Positions 33,285 to 42,514 of a DNA stretch of 48,906 nt are shown here, piece by piece. Source of the DNA: Actinomycetes bacterium (GTDB lineage Bacteria > Actinomycetota > Acidimicrobiia > Acidimicrobiales > RAAP-2); the NCBI GenBank assembly GCA_021782915.1, contig JAJXUK010000012.1, forward strand, positions 1 to 48,906, written 5' to 3'. The position numbers and the translations under genes were made by a program. Within the stretch, counting starts at the first letter, position 1; every line of letters starts with the position of its first letter. The notes beneath the pieces are model-generated. The model was not told the origin of the DNA. It searched no databases and saw nothing but the letters and a program-made list of their open reading frames with translations.

Positions 33285-34675
33285 GCGCTGGTGACGGCCA
33301 GGCGCGTGCGGTGACGCGGCCCGCGCAGGACCCTGACCAGCTCAGCGCGCAAGTAGTAGGGCGCACCGTAGGTGACGTCGACCTCCACGAGAGCCCCCGG
33401 ACGTGGAGCCAGCTCCCCGGGTGCGAAGTGGGTGAGCTTGCCCTGGCGCGTGCGACCCGAGAGCACCCCCGGGTTGCGCTTGGACGGTCCTTCGACCAGG
33501 ACTTCCTCACGCCGACCGACACGTGCCTCGTGACGCCGCAGGCTCGAGCGATCCAGCACCTCCTTGAGGCGCGCGAAGCGCTCCTTGACGACCTCGGCGT
33601 CGACGAACTGTTCGGTCATCTGCGCGGCCCGCGTGCCCTCGCGGGGCGAGAAGATGAACGTGTAGGCCGAGTCGAACTCGGCCTCGGCGACCGCGGCGAG
33701 GGTCTCGTCGAACTCGGCATCACTTTCACCCGGAAAGCCCACGATGAGATCCGTCGTCACCGCCAGGTCCGGCACGACGGCCCGCGCGCTGGCCAGGCGC
33801 TCCAGGTAGCGCTCGATCCGGTACCCGCGGCGCATCGCGGCGAGCACCCGGTTCGAGCCCGACTGCATCGGCAGGTGCAGCTGCGGACAGACCGCGGGGG
33901 TCTCGGCCATGGCCTCAATGGTCTCGGGGCGCAGGTCCTTGGGGTGCGGACTGGTGAAGCGGATCCGCTCGATTCCCTCGATCGCGCCCAGCTCGCGCAG
34001 CAGGGTGCCAAAGAGGGGGGCCCGGCCGGTGATGTCGCGCCCGTACGAGTTCACGTTCTGGCCCAGCACCGTGATCTCGCTGACGCCCGCCGCCGCCAGC
34101 ATGCGCCCCTCCTCGACGAGGTCAGCGAGGGGCCGGCTGATCTCTTCGCCGCGCACCGCGGGCACGATGCAGTACGCACAGCTGTTGTCACAGCCGGTCT
34201 GGATGGTCATCCAGGCCGACCAGGCCACGTCGCGCACCGCGTAGAGCGCCGGCGCCATGTCGCGGCTGGCCTCGGGACTCGGGGCGTCCCAGACCTGCAC
34301 GAGGGGTCCCTCGGCCCGCGCCCGGGCCAGCAGGCCCGGCGCTTCGGCCAGGTTGTGCGTGCCGAAGACCACGTCGACCCACTCGGCGCGCTCGCGGATG
34401 AGGCCCCGATCCTTCTGGGCCATGCAGCCGCCGACGGCGATCTGCATGTCGGGGCGCTGGGCCTTGAGGGCCTTGAGGTGCCCGAGGGCGCTGTAGAGCT
34501 TCAAGTCGGCATTCTCGCGAATTGTGCAGGTGTTGAAGACCACCACGTCGGCGTCCTGGCCCTCGCCCACCGGCACCAAGCCGTCGGCCACAAGCAGTCC
34601 CGCCAAGCGTTCGGCGTCGTGCTCATTCATCTGGCAGCCGAAGGTACGAATGGAGAAGGTGCGTGGCTCGCCCAC
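33281..34675 (-). CDS. miaB: tRNA-2-methylthio-N6-dimethylallyladenosine synthase
   Basis: A 464-residue radical-SAM methylthiotransferase. The N-terminal UPF0004 domain has TFGCQMNEHD, FNTCTIREN and GGCMAQ cysteines for one 4Fe-4S cluster; the radical SAM cysteines are in CDNSCAYC; a TRAM domain ends the protein. It methylthiolates isopentenyl-A37 in tRNA. It starts 30 nt after the EamA gene and is coupled to miaA. Confidence 0.95.
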   Translation of the reverse strand: MGEPRTFSIRTFGCQMNEHDAERLAGLLVADGLVPVGEGQDADVVVFNTCTIRENADLKLYSALGHLKALKAQRPDMQIAVGGCMAQKDRGLIRERAEWVDVVFGTHNLAEAPGLLARARAEGPLVQVWDAPSPEASRDMAPALYAVRDVAWSAWMTIQTGCDNSCAYCIVPAVRGEEISRPLADLVEEGRMLAAAGVSEITVLGQNVNSYGRDITGRAPLFGTLLRELGAIEGIERIRFTSPHPKDLRPETIEAMAETPAVCPQLHLPMQSGSNRVLAAMRRGYRIERYLERLASARAVVPDLAVTTDLIVGFPGESDAEFDETLAAVAEAEFDSAYTFIFSPREGTRAAQMTEQFVDAEVVKERFARLKEVLDRSSLRRHEARVGRREEVLVEGPSKRNPGVLSGRTRQGKLTHFAPGELAPRPGALVEVDVTYGAPYYLRAELVRVLRGPRHRTRLAVTSA

Positions 34676-34705
34676 CCAACCAGCCTAACGGGGCGATCTG
34701 TCGGC

Positions 34706-35581
34706 TCAGAGGGCCAGGGAGACGTCGCTCGTGGCCACGTCCAGGGTGACACCCACGCCCGCGCCCACCACGCACGCCACGCCGAGCAGATCAGTCAGGC
34801 TCACGTGCTGGCCGAGGAAGGCCCAGCCCACCGCGAAGGCCACCGCCGGATCCAGGGCCAGCAGCACGCTCACGATGGAGGGCTTGATCCGCCGCAGCGC
34901 CTGCATCTCGGCGGCGAAGCCGACCACGATGGCCATCACCGCCGCGGCCGCGGCGCGCGCGAGCAGGCCCGGGTGCGTGGCGAGCGTGGACCCCTGCGCG
35001 ACGCCGGCCGGCAGGGTGAGGATCGCGGAGATCGTCATCGCGACCGCCAAACCGCCGAAACCCTTGGTCGCTCCGCCCACGCGATGCGAGGCCAGCGCGT
35101 ACGTCGCCCAGCCCAGGCCCGAGCCGGCCGCGAAGAGCGCGCCCAGCCAGGTGATCCCCGTGCCGGGCCGGGTCAGGGCCAGCACGCCGATCGCGGCGAG
35201 AATGAGCAGTGCGACGTGACGCCAGCTGCGCTTGCCGAAGGCGGCCAGCAGAAACGGCCCGAGGTACTCGATGGCCACGGCGGTGCCCAGGGGGATGCGC
35301 GCGATGGCGTGGTAGAAGCACTGATTCATGAAGGCCGTGGCCACGCCGAGCACGACCACGCCGCCCCACTGCTCACGCGTCCAGGCCCCCACGCGCGGTC
35401 GGGCCAGCACGAGCAGGATCAGCGCGCCGAACTCGAAGCGAAACGCGCTGGCCGCGCCGGGTCCAACGACGCCAAAGAGCGGGCTGATGATCGCGGCCGA
35501 CCACTGGGTCAGCACCGCTCCGATGAGGATGAAACCGCTGCCGGCGGCGGCCCGGCGTCGCGAGGAGACGGGACCGCTCAA
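34706..35581 (-). CDS. EamA/DMT-family permease, RhtA-like
   Basis: A 291-residue transporter with ten predicted helices in two EamA repeats. The first repeat includes FRFEFGALILLVL and AIEYLGPFLLA, as in RhtA/YddG-like amino acid exporters. It overlaps the homoserine kinase stop by 4 nt, so export of threonine or homoserine is a reasonable guess. Substrate specificity in this family is not predictable from sequence. Confidence 0.83.
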   Translation of the reverse strand: MSGPVSSRRRAAAGSGFILIGAVLTQWSAAIISPLFGVVGPGAASAFRFEFGALILLVLARPRVGAWTREQWGGVVVLGVATAFMNQCFYHAIARIPLGTAVAIEYLGPFLLAAFGKRSWRHVALLILAAIGVLALTRPGTGITWLGALFAAGSGLGWATYALASHRVGGATKGFGGLAVAMTISAILTLPAGVAQGSTLATHPGLLARAAAAAVMAIVVGFAAEMQALRRIKPSIVSVLLALDPAVAFAVGWAFLGQHVSLTDLLGVACVVGAGVGVTLDVATSDVSLAL

Positions 35582-36423
35582 CTCGTGACCAGGCCCGTGC
35601 GGTCCGCCTCGAGGACCTGCGCCGTGCCCGCCACGCCCGTCTCACTGAGGAACTCTCGCGCCGCGCCCGCCACGTCCTCGGCCACGTCCTCGCCGGCCAG
35701 GCCGAGCATGGTCGAGCCGGCCCCGGACCAGCACGAGCCGGCGGCCCCGGCCTCGCGCAGTCGCGCCAGCAACGTCGCCGCAAAGGGCAGCAGTCCCATG
35801 CGATACGGCTGGTGCAGGGCGTCATCCATCGAACCCGGCACGAACTGCTCGCGCTGGGCCAGGCCCGCCACCAACAGGCCCATCGCGTTGAGATTGAAGA
35901 TCGCGTCGGCGAAGCTCACGGTGGCCGGCAACACGCGGCGAGCGTCCGCGGTGGCCAAGGGCTCATCGGGCACGACCACCACGAAGCGCCACGAGGGATC
36001 CAGGGGCAACGAGCGCGCCACCGGCCCCGCGTCGCGTACCGCGGCCACGACCAGTCCGCCGAGCAGGGACGCGGCGGCGTTCTCGGCGTGACCATCCACC
36101 CGCGTGGCCACGCCCAGCGGGTCCGGCGCCCCGGCGGCGGCCGCCGCCGCCAGGGCGAGGGCCGCCGAGGAGCCCAGGCCGCGTGAGAGGGGGATGTCCG
36201 AGTGCACGCGCAGCGCGAAGTGCGAGTGTCCGAGGACCTCGTGGGCCACGCGCGCGCCGAGGTGGGCCTCGTCGTCGAAGCGCCCGGCGCCCTCACCGCT
36301 GGTCTCGATGGAAAAGGACGCGGCGGGCTCCACGCTCACCTCCACGTAGCGCGTCAGGGCCACGGCGAGGGTGTCAAAGCCCGGCCCGAGGTTGGCCGAA
36401 GAGGCGGGAACGCGCGCGCGCAC
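35578..36423 (-). CDS. thrB: Homoserine kinase
   Basis: A 281-residue GHMP-family kinase phosphorylating homoserine in threonine synthesis. N-terminal RVPASSANLGPGFDTLAVAL and the phosphate loop PLSRGLGSSAALALAAAA identify ThrB. The C-terminal glycine-rich GAAGSCWSGAGSTMLGL is the third GHMP motif. No hom or thrC adjoins it here. It lies 4 nt after the D,D-carboxypeptidase gene and overlaps the EamA gene. Confidence 0.9.
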   Translation of the reverse strand: MRARVPASSANLGPGFDTLAVALTRYVEVSVEPAASFSIETSGEGAGRFDDEAHLGARVAHEVLGHSHFALRVHSDIPLSRGLGSSAALALAAAAAAGAPDPLGVATRVDGHAENAAASLLGGLVVAAVRDAGPVARSLPLDPSWRFVVVVPDEPLATADARRVLPATVSFADAIFNLNAMGLLVAGLAQREQFVPGSMDDALHQPYRMGLLPFAATLLARLREAGAAGSCWSGAGSTMLGLAGEDVAEDVAGAAREFLSETGVAGTAQVLEADRTGLVTS

Positions 36424-36427
36424 CGTC

Positions 36428-37639
36428 TCAGCGTAGGCGTTGCCAGATGCTGGGCGGGGTGGCCGCGTGGCCGGCCACGAGTTGCACCCGTGCTCTCACC
36501 GGGCCCGAGATCAGCACCTCGCCCACGATCTGACCCGCGTGGAGCGCCGAACGCTCGACCCTCAGTCGGCTCGTGAAGGTGAGCGGGCCACGAGGGGCCC
36601 ACCAGCTCAGGCTCAGAGAGTGCGCGGCGTGCACCGGCGTCGTCGAGTCGGCCCACCCCACGCGTCCGAGCACCCGATCGCGCCCCAGGCTCCACGTGCG
36701 CACCTGGGCGCCCGCCGAACGGGCCAGGGCCAGGGCCGCCTGTCCGGCGGGGCCGAGCAGGTCGCCTCCGCGCTGGCCGAGCACGACCGCGTAGATCACC
36801 CGCGTCGACGCGCCGCTCGTGAGGTTCATCGCCAGCACGTCGCAGCCCCCAGCCGCGCTCGTGCGTCCCGACTTGACCCCGATCACGTGACGGGTGCCGA
36901 CGTAGGGCGTGTAGCTGTCCTCGACTCCGCCCACCGGCAGGCTCACCTGGGACAGGCGCACGATCGAGCGCACCAGCGCCGAGCGCATGAGCAGCGCGGC
37001 CAGGCGCGCTTGGTCCAGCGCACTCGACACCGAGGCCGGGTCGTAGCCCGAGGCGTCCGCGTAGTGGGTCTGACGCAGACCCATGGCGCGCGCGGTCTGG
37101 TTCATCAGATCGACGAAGTTCGCCTGATCGCCCGCGACCACGTCGGCGAGCATCACCGCGTAGTTGTCCGCTGAGTGCACGAGCAGGCCCTGTAGGAGTT
37201 GCAGCTCGCAGAGGCTCTCACCAATCTGCACCGGGACGCTGGACTGGTCCGTGGACTGCATGTACTGATAGCTCGCCACGTCAGAGCCCGTAACGCTGAG
37301 GCACGGTCCACTCTGTCCGGGCGCCAGCGGCAGGCGCTGCAGGACGACGTACGCGGTCATCATCTTGGTCAGGCTCGCAATCGGCACCGTCGCGTCGCGC
37401 ACGCTCTCGCTCACCCCGAGCGACGGGATCAGCACGGCCGCGCTGCCCGCACTCGGCCACACCACGCGCGCGCGGGGCGCGCTCAGGCGCGGCAGGTGCA
37501 CCTGGGCCTGGGCCGGCTGGCCCAGCAGGGGCACCTGCATGCCGACGATGAGAGACAGGGCCAGGCCCGCGCCGACGAGCGTCGCGCCCAGGCGCGCGCC
37601 GAGACCACGCCAGGGGCTCGTCACTCCTCTCCGGCGCAT
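36428..37639 (-). CDS. D-alanyl-D-alanine carboxypeptidase (S11, DacA-like)
   Basis: A 403-residue secreted or anchored penicillin-binding protein of the S11 family. The N-terminal helix (about 18-36) and Ala-rich linker are followed by SLTK (S89, K92), SADN at 156-159 where SxN is usual, and KSGRTS for the KTG box. It trims the terminal D-Ala from peptidoglycan stems. ATG at 37639 lies 1 nt after the ftsK stop. A C-terminal beta domain of ~100 residues without a clear membrane helix ends the protein. Confidence 0.87.
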   Translation of the reverse strand: MRRRGVTSPWRGLGARLGATLVGAGLALSLIVGMQVPLLGQPAQAQVHLPRLSAPRARVVWPSAGSAAVLIPSLGVSESVRDATVPIASLTKMMTAYVVLQRLPLAPGQSGPCLSVTGSDVASYQYMQSTDQSSVPVQIGESLCELQLLQGLLVHSADNYAVMLADVVAGDQANFVDLMNQTARAMGLRQTHYADASGYDPASVSSALDQARLAALLMRSALVRSIVRLSQVSLPVGGVEDSYTPYVGTRHVIGVKSGRTSAAGGCDVLAMNLTSGASTRVIYAVVLGQRGGDLLGPAGQAALALARSAGAQVRTWSLGRDRVLGRVGWADSTTPVHAAHSLSLSWWAPRGPLTFTSRLRVERSALHAGQIVGEVLISGPVRARVQLVAGHAATPPSIWQRLR

Positions 37640-37640
37640 C

Positions 37641-40028
37641 TCAGAGCGAGCGCTCGCGGAAGTACTCCTCGTAGCTCTTGAGGACCTTGCGGGCCTTGGA
37701 GCCCTCACCCGGGGCCACGATGCCCTCTTCTTCGAGTTGGTCCATCAGGCGTCCCGCACGGGCGAAGCCCACGCGCAGCTTGCGCTGGAGCATCGAGGTC
37801 GAGCCCAGCTGGTTGCGCAGGACCAGCTCACGAGCCCGAGCCAGCACCTCGTCGTCGTCGTCGGCTCCCGCGGCGCTCGTGCCCGCGCCGCTGGGAACGT
37901 CCAGGGCCACCACGCTCTCGCGCTGGCCGCCCTGGGAGCGCCAGAACTCCACGACGCGACGCACCTCGTCCTCGCTGACCCAGGGCGACTGAAGCCGGTG
38001 TGCGACGCTCGAGCTCGCCGTCACCAGCAGCATGTCGCCCTTGCCGATGAGTCGCTCGGCCCCGGCCTGATCCAGGATCACTCGGCTGTCGGCCAGGGAG
38101 GAGACGGCAAAGGCCATGCGACTCGGCACGTTGGCCTTGATCACTCCGGTGATGACGTCGACGCTGGGTCGCTGCGTGGCCAGGACCAGGTGAATCCCGA
38201 CCGCGCGCGCCATCTGGGCGATGCGCACGACCGACTCTTCGACGTCGCGCGCGGCCACCATCATCAGGTCGTTGAGCTCATCGACGACGATCACGATGTA
38301 CGGCAGGCTCTCCGGGCCCTCGTCCAGCTCCTCGTCGCCCAGACCGGCCGTGCGCTCCAGGACGTCGGCGACCATCTGGCGCGAGCTGGGCGCCGGGACG
38401 ATCTCACCGCGCGAGAGCATCTGCTGGTAGCTGGTGATGTCGCGCGCCCCGCACGCGGCGAGCACGTCGTAGCGCCGCTCCATCTCCCGGACGGCCCAGG
38501 CCAGAGCACCGGCGGCCTTCTTCGGGTCCACGACCACCGGCGCGAGCAGGTGCGGCAGGTCGTTGTACTGACCCATCTCCACGCGCTTGGGGTCCACCAG
38601 GATGAGTCGCAACTGGTCCGGCGTCGCGCGCATCACCAGTGAGGTGATCAGTGAGTTGATGCACGAGCTCTTGCCCGAGCCCGTGGCCCCGGATATCAGC
38701 ACGTGGGGCATCTCGCCGAGATTGACGATCTCGACCTTGCCCGCGATGTCGCGACCGACGGGCACGTCCAGGGGATCCTGCGCCGCCTGGGCCTCCGGGG
38801 TGTGCAGAAGATCTCCCAGGGCCACCAGGGCGCGCTGGCGGTTCGGCACCTCGACCCCGATGGCGCTGCGACCCGGGATCGGGGCCACGATGCGCACGTC
38901 CGGCGTCGCCATGGCGTAGGCGATGTCGCGGTTGAGCGAGGTGACGCGCGCGACCTTGACGCCGGGGCCCAGCTCGAGCTCGAAGCGGGTCACGGTGGGA
39001 CCCATCGTGTAGCCCACCAGCGAGGTCTCCACGCCGTGTGCCGCGAGGGCCTCGACCAGGTCCGCCCCGGCAGCCTCGAGCACACGCGGGTCCGCGCGTT
39101 GCTCGCGCGAGGTCCCGAGCAGCCCGAGGGGGGGCAGGTCCCAGTGACTGATCGCGTGGCCGAGCACGCGCGGGCGGCTGACGGGCGGCTCACTCGGCGC
39201 CGGGGTCACCTCGTCGTCGTGGGCGCTGGGCGCTGGGCCTTGCTCGACGTCGCCGGCGCCGACGTCGCCATCATCGCCGTAGTAGTCCCGCGCCTCGTCG
39301 TCGACGGACGCGGACTCATCCTCGAACTCATCCCACGCCGGCTCGGGCGTCGGCGTCACCCGGGAGCGGCGCGTGCGGCTCACGGGCTCCTCGAGCGGGC
39401 TCTCGTCGACCTCCTCCGAGGCGTGCTCGCGCCAGCGGTCCTTCACCTTGCGCCCGACCAGTCGCGCCAGGCGCGCGCCGAGGCTCGCCAGGCCCCGCAG
39501 CCCGATTCCCGTCAACACGATGGTCGCCACGAGGAGCAGGGCCCCCAGCACGATGAGGGCTCCAGCCGTGCCCAGCGCGCGATTCAGCCCCCCGCCGACG
39601 AGGGCGCCGACCCAGCCGCCACCGTGGGCGAGCTGATCGCTGCCGGCGTGCAGTCCCGGCCGGCCACCGACGACGTAGCCGACACCGCACAGACCCACCA
39701 GGGCCAGTCCCAGACCCCAGCCGATGCGTCGCCGGTCCACTTCCAGGCGTCCGAGCAGCAGGCCCAGGCCCAGGCCCAGCACCACCGCGGCCAGGGCGAA
39801 TCGGCCCACGCCCAGCAGCTCTGACAACGTCCGTGACAGGCCGCGACCGACCGGGCCCAGGGCGTGGGCCTCGGCCAGGACGACGAAGAGGCCCACCACC
39901 AGGAGCACCACGATCCACACGTCGCGCTCGTGGCGGCGCCACAGCGAGTCGCGGGCCGGCGCTGCCGGCGCGCGTCGCGCCGGCTTGGTCGCCCTCACTG
40001 GCTTCTTCTGGTGCCGCCCGCTCGCCAC
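37641..40028 (-). CDS. ftsK: DNA translocase FtsK/SpoIIIE
   Basis: A 795-residue chromosome-segregation motor. About four to five N-terminal membrane helices (residues ~30-175) are followed by a charged linker rich in Asp/Glu and Ser (~190-290), the FtsK alpha/beta motor with Walker A GATGSGKSS and Walker B YIVIVVDELNDL, and a C-terminal winged-helix gamma domain (KLRVGFARAGRLMDQLE ... VLKSYEEYF) that reads KOPS-like sites. It couples division and DNA translocation at the septum. Starts about 57 nt from the divergent SIP gene. Confidence 0.96.
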   Translation of the reverse strand: MASGRHQKKPVRATKPARRAPAAPARDSLWRRHERDVWIVVLLVVGLFVVLAEAHALGPVGRGLSRTLSELLGVGRFALAAVVLGLGLGLLLGRLEVDRRRIGWGLGLALVGLCGVGYVVGGRPGLHAGSDQLAHGGGWVGALVGGGLNRALGTAGALIVLGALLLVATIVLTGIGLRGLASLGARLARLVGRKVKDRWREHASEEVDESPLEEPVSRTRRSRVTPTPEPAWDEFEDESASVDDEARDYYGDDGDVGAGDVEQGPAPSAHDDEVTPAPSEPPVSRPRVLGHAISHWDLPPLGLLGTSREQRADPRVLEAAGADLVEALAAHGVETSLVGYTMGPTVTRFELELGPGVKVARVTSLNRDIAYAMATPDVRIVAPIPGRSAIGVEVPNRQRALVALGDLLHTPEAQAAQDPLDVPVGRDIAGKVEIVNLGEMPHVLISGATGSGKSSCINSLITSLVMRATPDQLRLILVDPKRVEMGQYNDLPHLLAPVVVDPKKAAGALAWAVREMERRYDVLAACGARDITSYQQMLSRGEIVPAPSSRQMVADVLERTAGLGDEELDEGPESLPYIVIVVDELNDLMMVAARDVEESVVRIAQMARAVGIHLVLATQRPSVDVITGVIKANVPSRMAFAVSSLADSRVILDQAGAERLIGKGDMLLVTASSSVAHRLQSPWVSEDEVRRVVEFWRSQGGQRESVVALDVPSGAGTSAAGADDDDEVLARARELVLRNQLGSTSMLQRKLRVGFARAGRLMDQLEEEGIVAPGEGSKARKVLKSYEEYFRERSL

Positions 40029-40085
40029 AACCCTCCAACCTAGTTTTCACTTCTTCGTCACCGGTGCCATCACTAGGCTGACGCG

Positions 40086-40859
40086 GTGACCACCAGCCCC
40101 CGTGCGAACTCGCTCGAACTCGCCCAGCGCCTGGGCGCCTCCGCCGCGCTCTGTCACGTCGTGAGGGCCCAGTCAGTGAGCCCCTCGCTGACGGCCCTGA
40201 CGCTCTCGGGGCCCGCACGCGCTCTGGGCGGAGAGCCGGGCAACGACGTGATGCTCCTCGTGGATGAGACCGACACGCACGTCGTGCGCCGGCGCTACAG
40301 CGTGCGCTCCCTGGAGCCCGAGCGTGACGAGCTGACGCTCTGGGTCAGCACCGGACACGACGGCGCAGGCGCACGCTTCGCGCGAAGCGCCCAGGCGGGC
40401 CAGGGCGTCGACGTGATCGGCCCGCGCGGCAAGATCCTGATCGAGCCGGGGGTCGACTGGCACCTCTTCGTGGGCGACGTCAGCGCCCTCGGCGCCTTCT
40501 ACCGGATGGCCGAGTCCCTCGCCCCCGGAGCCCAGGCCCTCTTCGTGCTCGAGATCCCCACCCCCGAGGACCTGCTGACGCCGCGCCTGCACGAGGGAGT
40601 CGCGGTGACCGGCGTCTTCGTCGATCGGGCCGAACGAGCCCCCCGTGACCCGACCGGCCTGCTCGAGGCCCTGGGGGCCCTCGAGCTGCCCGGCGGGGCG
40701 GGCCACGCCTACCTCTTCGGCGAGTTCGGGGTGATCCGCTCCCTCGGCGCCGCCCTCGCCGAGCGCGGCATGGCGCGCGAGGCGGTCTCCTCCAAGGCGT
40801 ACTGGCGAGCGGGTCGAGCCAACGCCGATCACGGCGAGCCGGTCAAGACCGAGGAGTGA
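40086..40859 (+). CDS. Siderophore-interacting FAD-binding protein (SIP-like)
   Basis: A 257-residue flavoprotein of the ViuB/SIP ferric-siderophore reductase family. FAD binding is indicated by RRRYSVRS, the NAD(P)/SIP C-terminal domain by HLFVGDVSALGAFYRMAE, and the family C-terminus by KAYWRAGRANADHGE. It would reduce Fe(III)-siderophore to release iron. It is the only plus-strand gene in this region, inserted between ftsK and RNase J; no siderophore transporter adjoins it. Starts with GTG. Confidence 0.83.
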   Translation: MTTSPRANSLELAQRLGASAALCHVVRAQSVSPSLTALTLSGPARALGGEPGNDVMLLVDETDTHVVRRRYSVRSLEPERDELTLWVSTGHDGAGARFARSAQAGQGVDVIGPRGKILIEPGVDWHLFVGDVSALGAFYRMAESLAPGAQALFVLEIPTPEDLLTPRLHEGVAVTGVFVDRAERAPRDPTGLLEALGALELPGGAGHAYLFGEFGVIRSLGAALAERGMAREAVSSKAYWRAGRANADHGEPVKTEE

Positions 40860-40860
40860 G

Positions 40861-42507
40861 TCAGAAGACCGCGATCGCGCACAGGACCACCGACTGGCGC
40901 CGGAAGCGCTGGCCCAGCATGCGCCCCGCGGCACGCTGGGCGAGCTTGTTGAGCGCGGCCTCGTCGCGCTCGCCCGCCTCGAGCCCCTTCTCCAGGGCCT
41001 CGCGGATCTCCTCGCCCAGGGCCGCGAGCAGCTTGCGGTCACTCTCGGTGTCGAACCAGCCGCGCGCGCTCACGCGCACCGGGCTGACCAGCACCCCGCG
41101 CTGGGCGTCCACGCCGGCACTCACCTGGACGGCGCCGTGCTCGGCGAGCATCCGGCGCTCCTCGATCGGTCGGTCGTCGATCTCGCCGGCCTCGCCCACG
41201 ATGTAGTGCAGCCCGGCCGGCACCTCGCCCGCGCGGCGGATGGCGCCCCCGCTGACCTCGATCTGATCCCCGTCCTCGCACAGCAGGGTGTGCCGGGGTG
41301 TGAGGCCCATCGAGTGGGCCAGGTTGCGGTGGTGCACCATGTGGCGATATTCGCCGTGGATCGGCACGAAGTTGGCCGGTCGCACGAGTTGCTGGAGCGT
41401 GCGCAGCTCGCCCTGACGCGCGTGTCCCGAGGCGTGCACCGGCTCGACGCCCGAGTGGATGACCTCGGCACCGGCGCGGTGCAGATCGTCGATCACTCGG
41501 CCGACCGACCACTCGTTGCCCGGGATCGGGTGCGAGCTCAGCACGACCGTGTCCTCGTCGGCCACCTTCATGAAGCGCTGGTCACCGCGGGAGAGTTTGG
41601 CCAGCGCCGCGAGGGGCTCGCCCTGAGATCCGGTGCAGACGACGCAGACCTCGCCGGGCTGGTAGCGCACGATGTTCTCGACGTCGATGAAGTGCGCACT
41701 GTCCACGTGCAGCAGGTTGAGCTTGCGCGCGAGCTTGACGTTGGCCTCCATCGAACGACCCATGAGCGCGATGCGCCGACCCTGCTCAAGGGCCACGTCG
41801 ATGATCTGCTGGACTCGGTGGATGTGGCTGGCGAAGCAGGCGACCACCATGCGACGCTCGGGCCGCTCGAGGAACACCCGGCGCAGGGCGGCGCCCACCG
41901 AGCTCTCCGAGGGCGTGAAGCCCGGCTCCTCGGCGTTGGTCGAGTCGGCCAGCAACAGCACGACCCCCTCGTCGCCGAGCGCGGCGAGGCGCGAGAGGTC
42001 GCTGCGACGCCCGTCGATGGGCATCAGATCGAACTTGAAGTCTCCCGAGTGCACGATGATCCCGGCCGCGCTGTGAATGGCGAGCGCGTGAGCACTGGGC
42101 ACCGAGTGGGTCACCGGAATGAACTCGACGTCAAAGGGCCCGATGCGACGGCGCTCGCCGTCGGCGACCTCGATGAAGCTCAGCTCTCGCGCCAGGCGCG
42201 CCTCGCTCAGACGATGCCGGGCGAAGCCGAGCGTCAGGGCCGATCCGTAGATCGGGACGTTCACGTTGCCGACCAGGTAGCGCAGGGCTCCAGTGTGGTC
42301 TTCGTGGCCGTGGGTCAGCACGATGGCGTCCACCCGGTCTCGGCGCTCGAGCAGCCAGGTGAAGTCCGGCAGGATCAGGTCGACGCCGTACATCTCGGGC
42401 TCGGGGAACATGAGGCCCGCGTCGACGATGACGATGCGCCCGTCCTGCTCGAGGGCCATGCAGTTGCGACCGATCTCACCCAGTCCGCCCAGGAAGGTGA
42501 TGCGCAC
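40861..42507 (-). CDS. rnj: Ribonuclease J
   Basis: A 548-residue metallo-beta-lactamase/beta-CASP RNase with 5'-exo- and endonuclease activity in mRNA decay and rRNA maturation. The zinc motif is LTHGHEDH, followed by VHSGDFKFD, the beta-CASP motifs and GHARQGEL. GTG at 42507 gives RITFLGGLGEIGRN at the N-terminus as in relatives and is preceded by GAGGGG; GTGs at 42522 and 42540 are alternatives. The start overlaps dapA by 8 nt or more. Confidence 0.94.
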   Translation of the reverse strand: MRITFLGGLGEIGRNCMALEQDGRIVIVDAGLMFPEPEMYGVDLILPDFTWLLERRDRVDAIVLTHGHEDHTGALRYLVGNVNVPIYGSALTLGFARHRLSEARLARELSFIEVADGERRRIGPFDVEFIPVTHSVPSAHALAIHSAAGIIVHSGDFKFDLMPIDGRRSDLSRLAALGDEGVVLLLADSTNAEEPGFTPSESSVGAALRRVFLERPERRMVVACFASHIHRVQQIIDVALEQGRRIALMGRSMEANVKLARKLNLLHVDSAHFIDVENIVRYQPGEVCVVCTGSQGEPLAALAKLSRGDQRFMKVADEDTVVLSSHPIPGNEWSVGRVIDDLHRAGAEVIHSGVEPVHASGHARQGELRTLQQLVRPANFVPIHGEYRHMVHHRNLAHSMGLTPRHTLLCEDGDQIEVSGGAIRRAGEVPAGLHYIVGEAGEIDDRPIEERRMLAEHGAVQVSAGVDAQRGVLVSPVRVSARGWFDTESDRKLLAALGEEIREALEKGLEAGERDEAALNKLAQRAAGRMLGQRFRRQSVVLCAIAVF

Positions 42508-42514
42508 GCGCCCC

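Noticed and set aside
33236-36091. 951-codon plus-strand open frame opposite miaB, the EamA gene and thrB
   Set aside because: It is antisense to three well-supported genes, is rich in Arg/Gly/His/Gln without any domain, and arises from high GC content of codon third positions.
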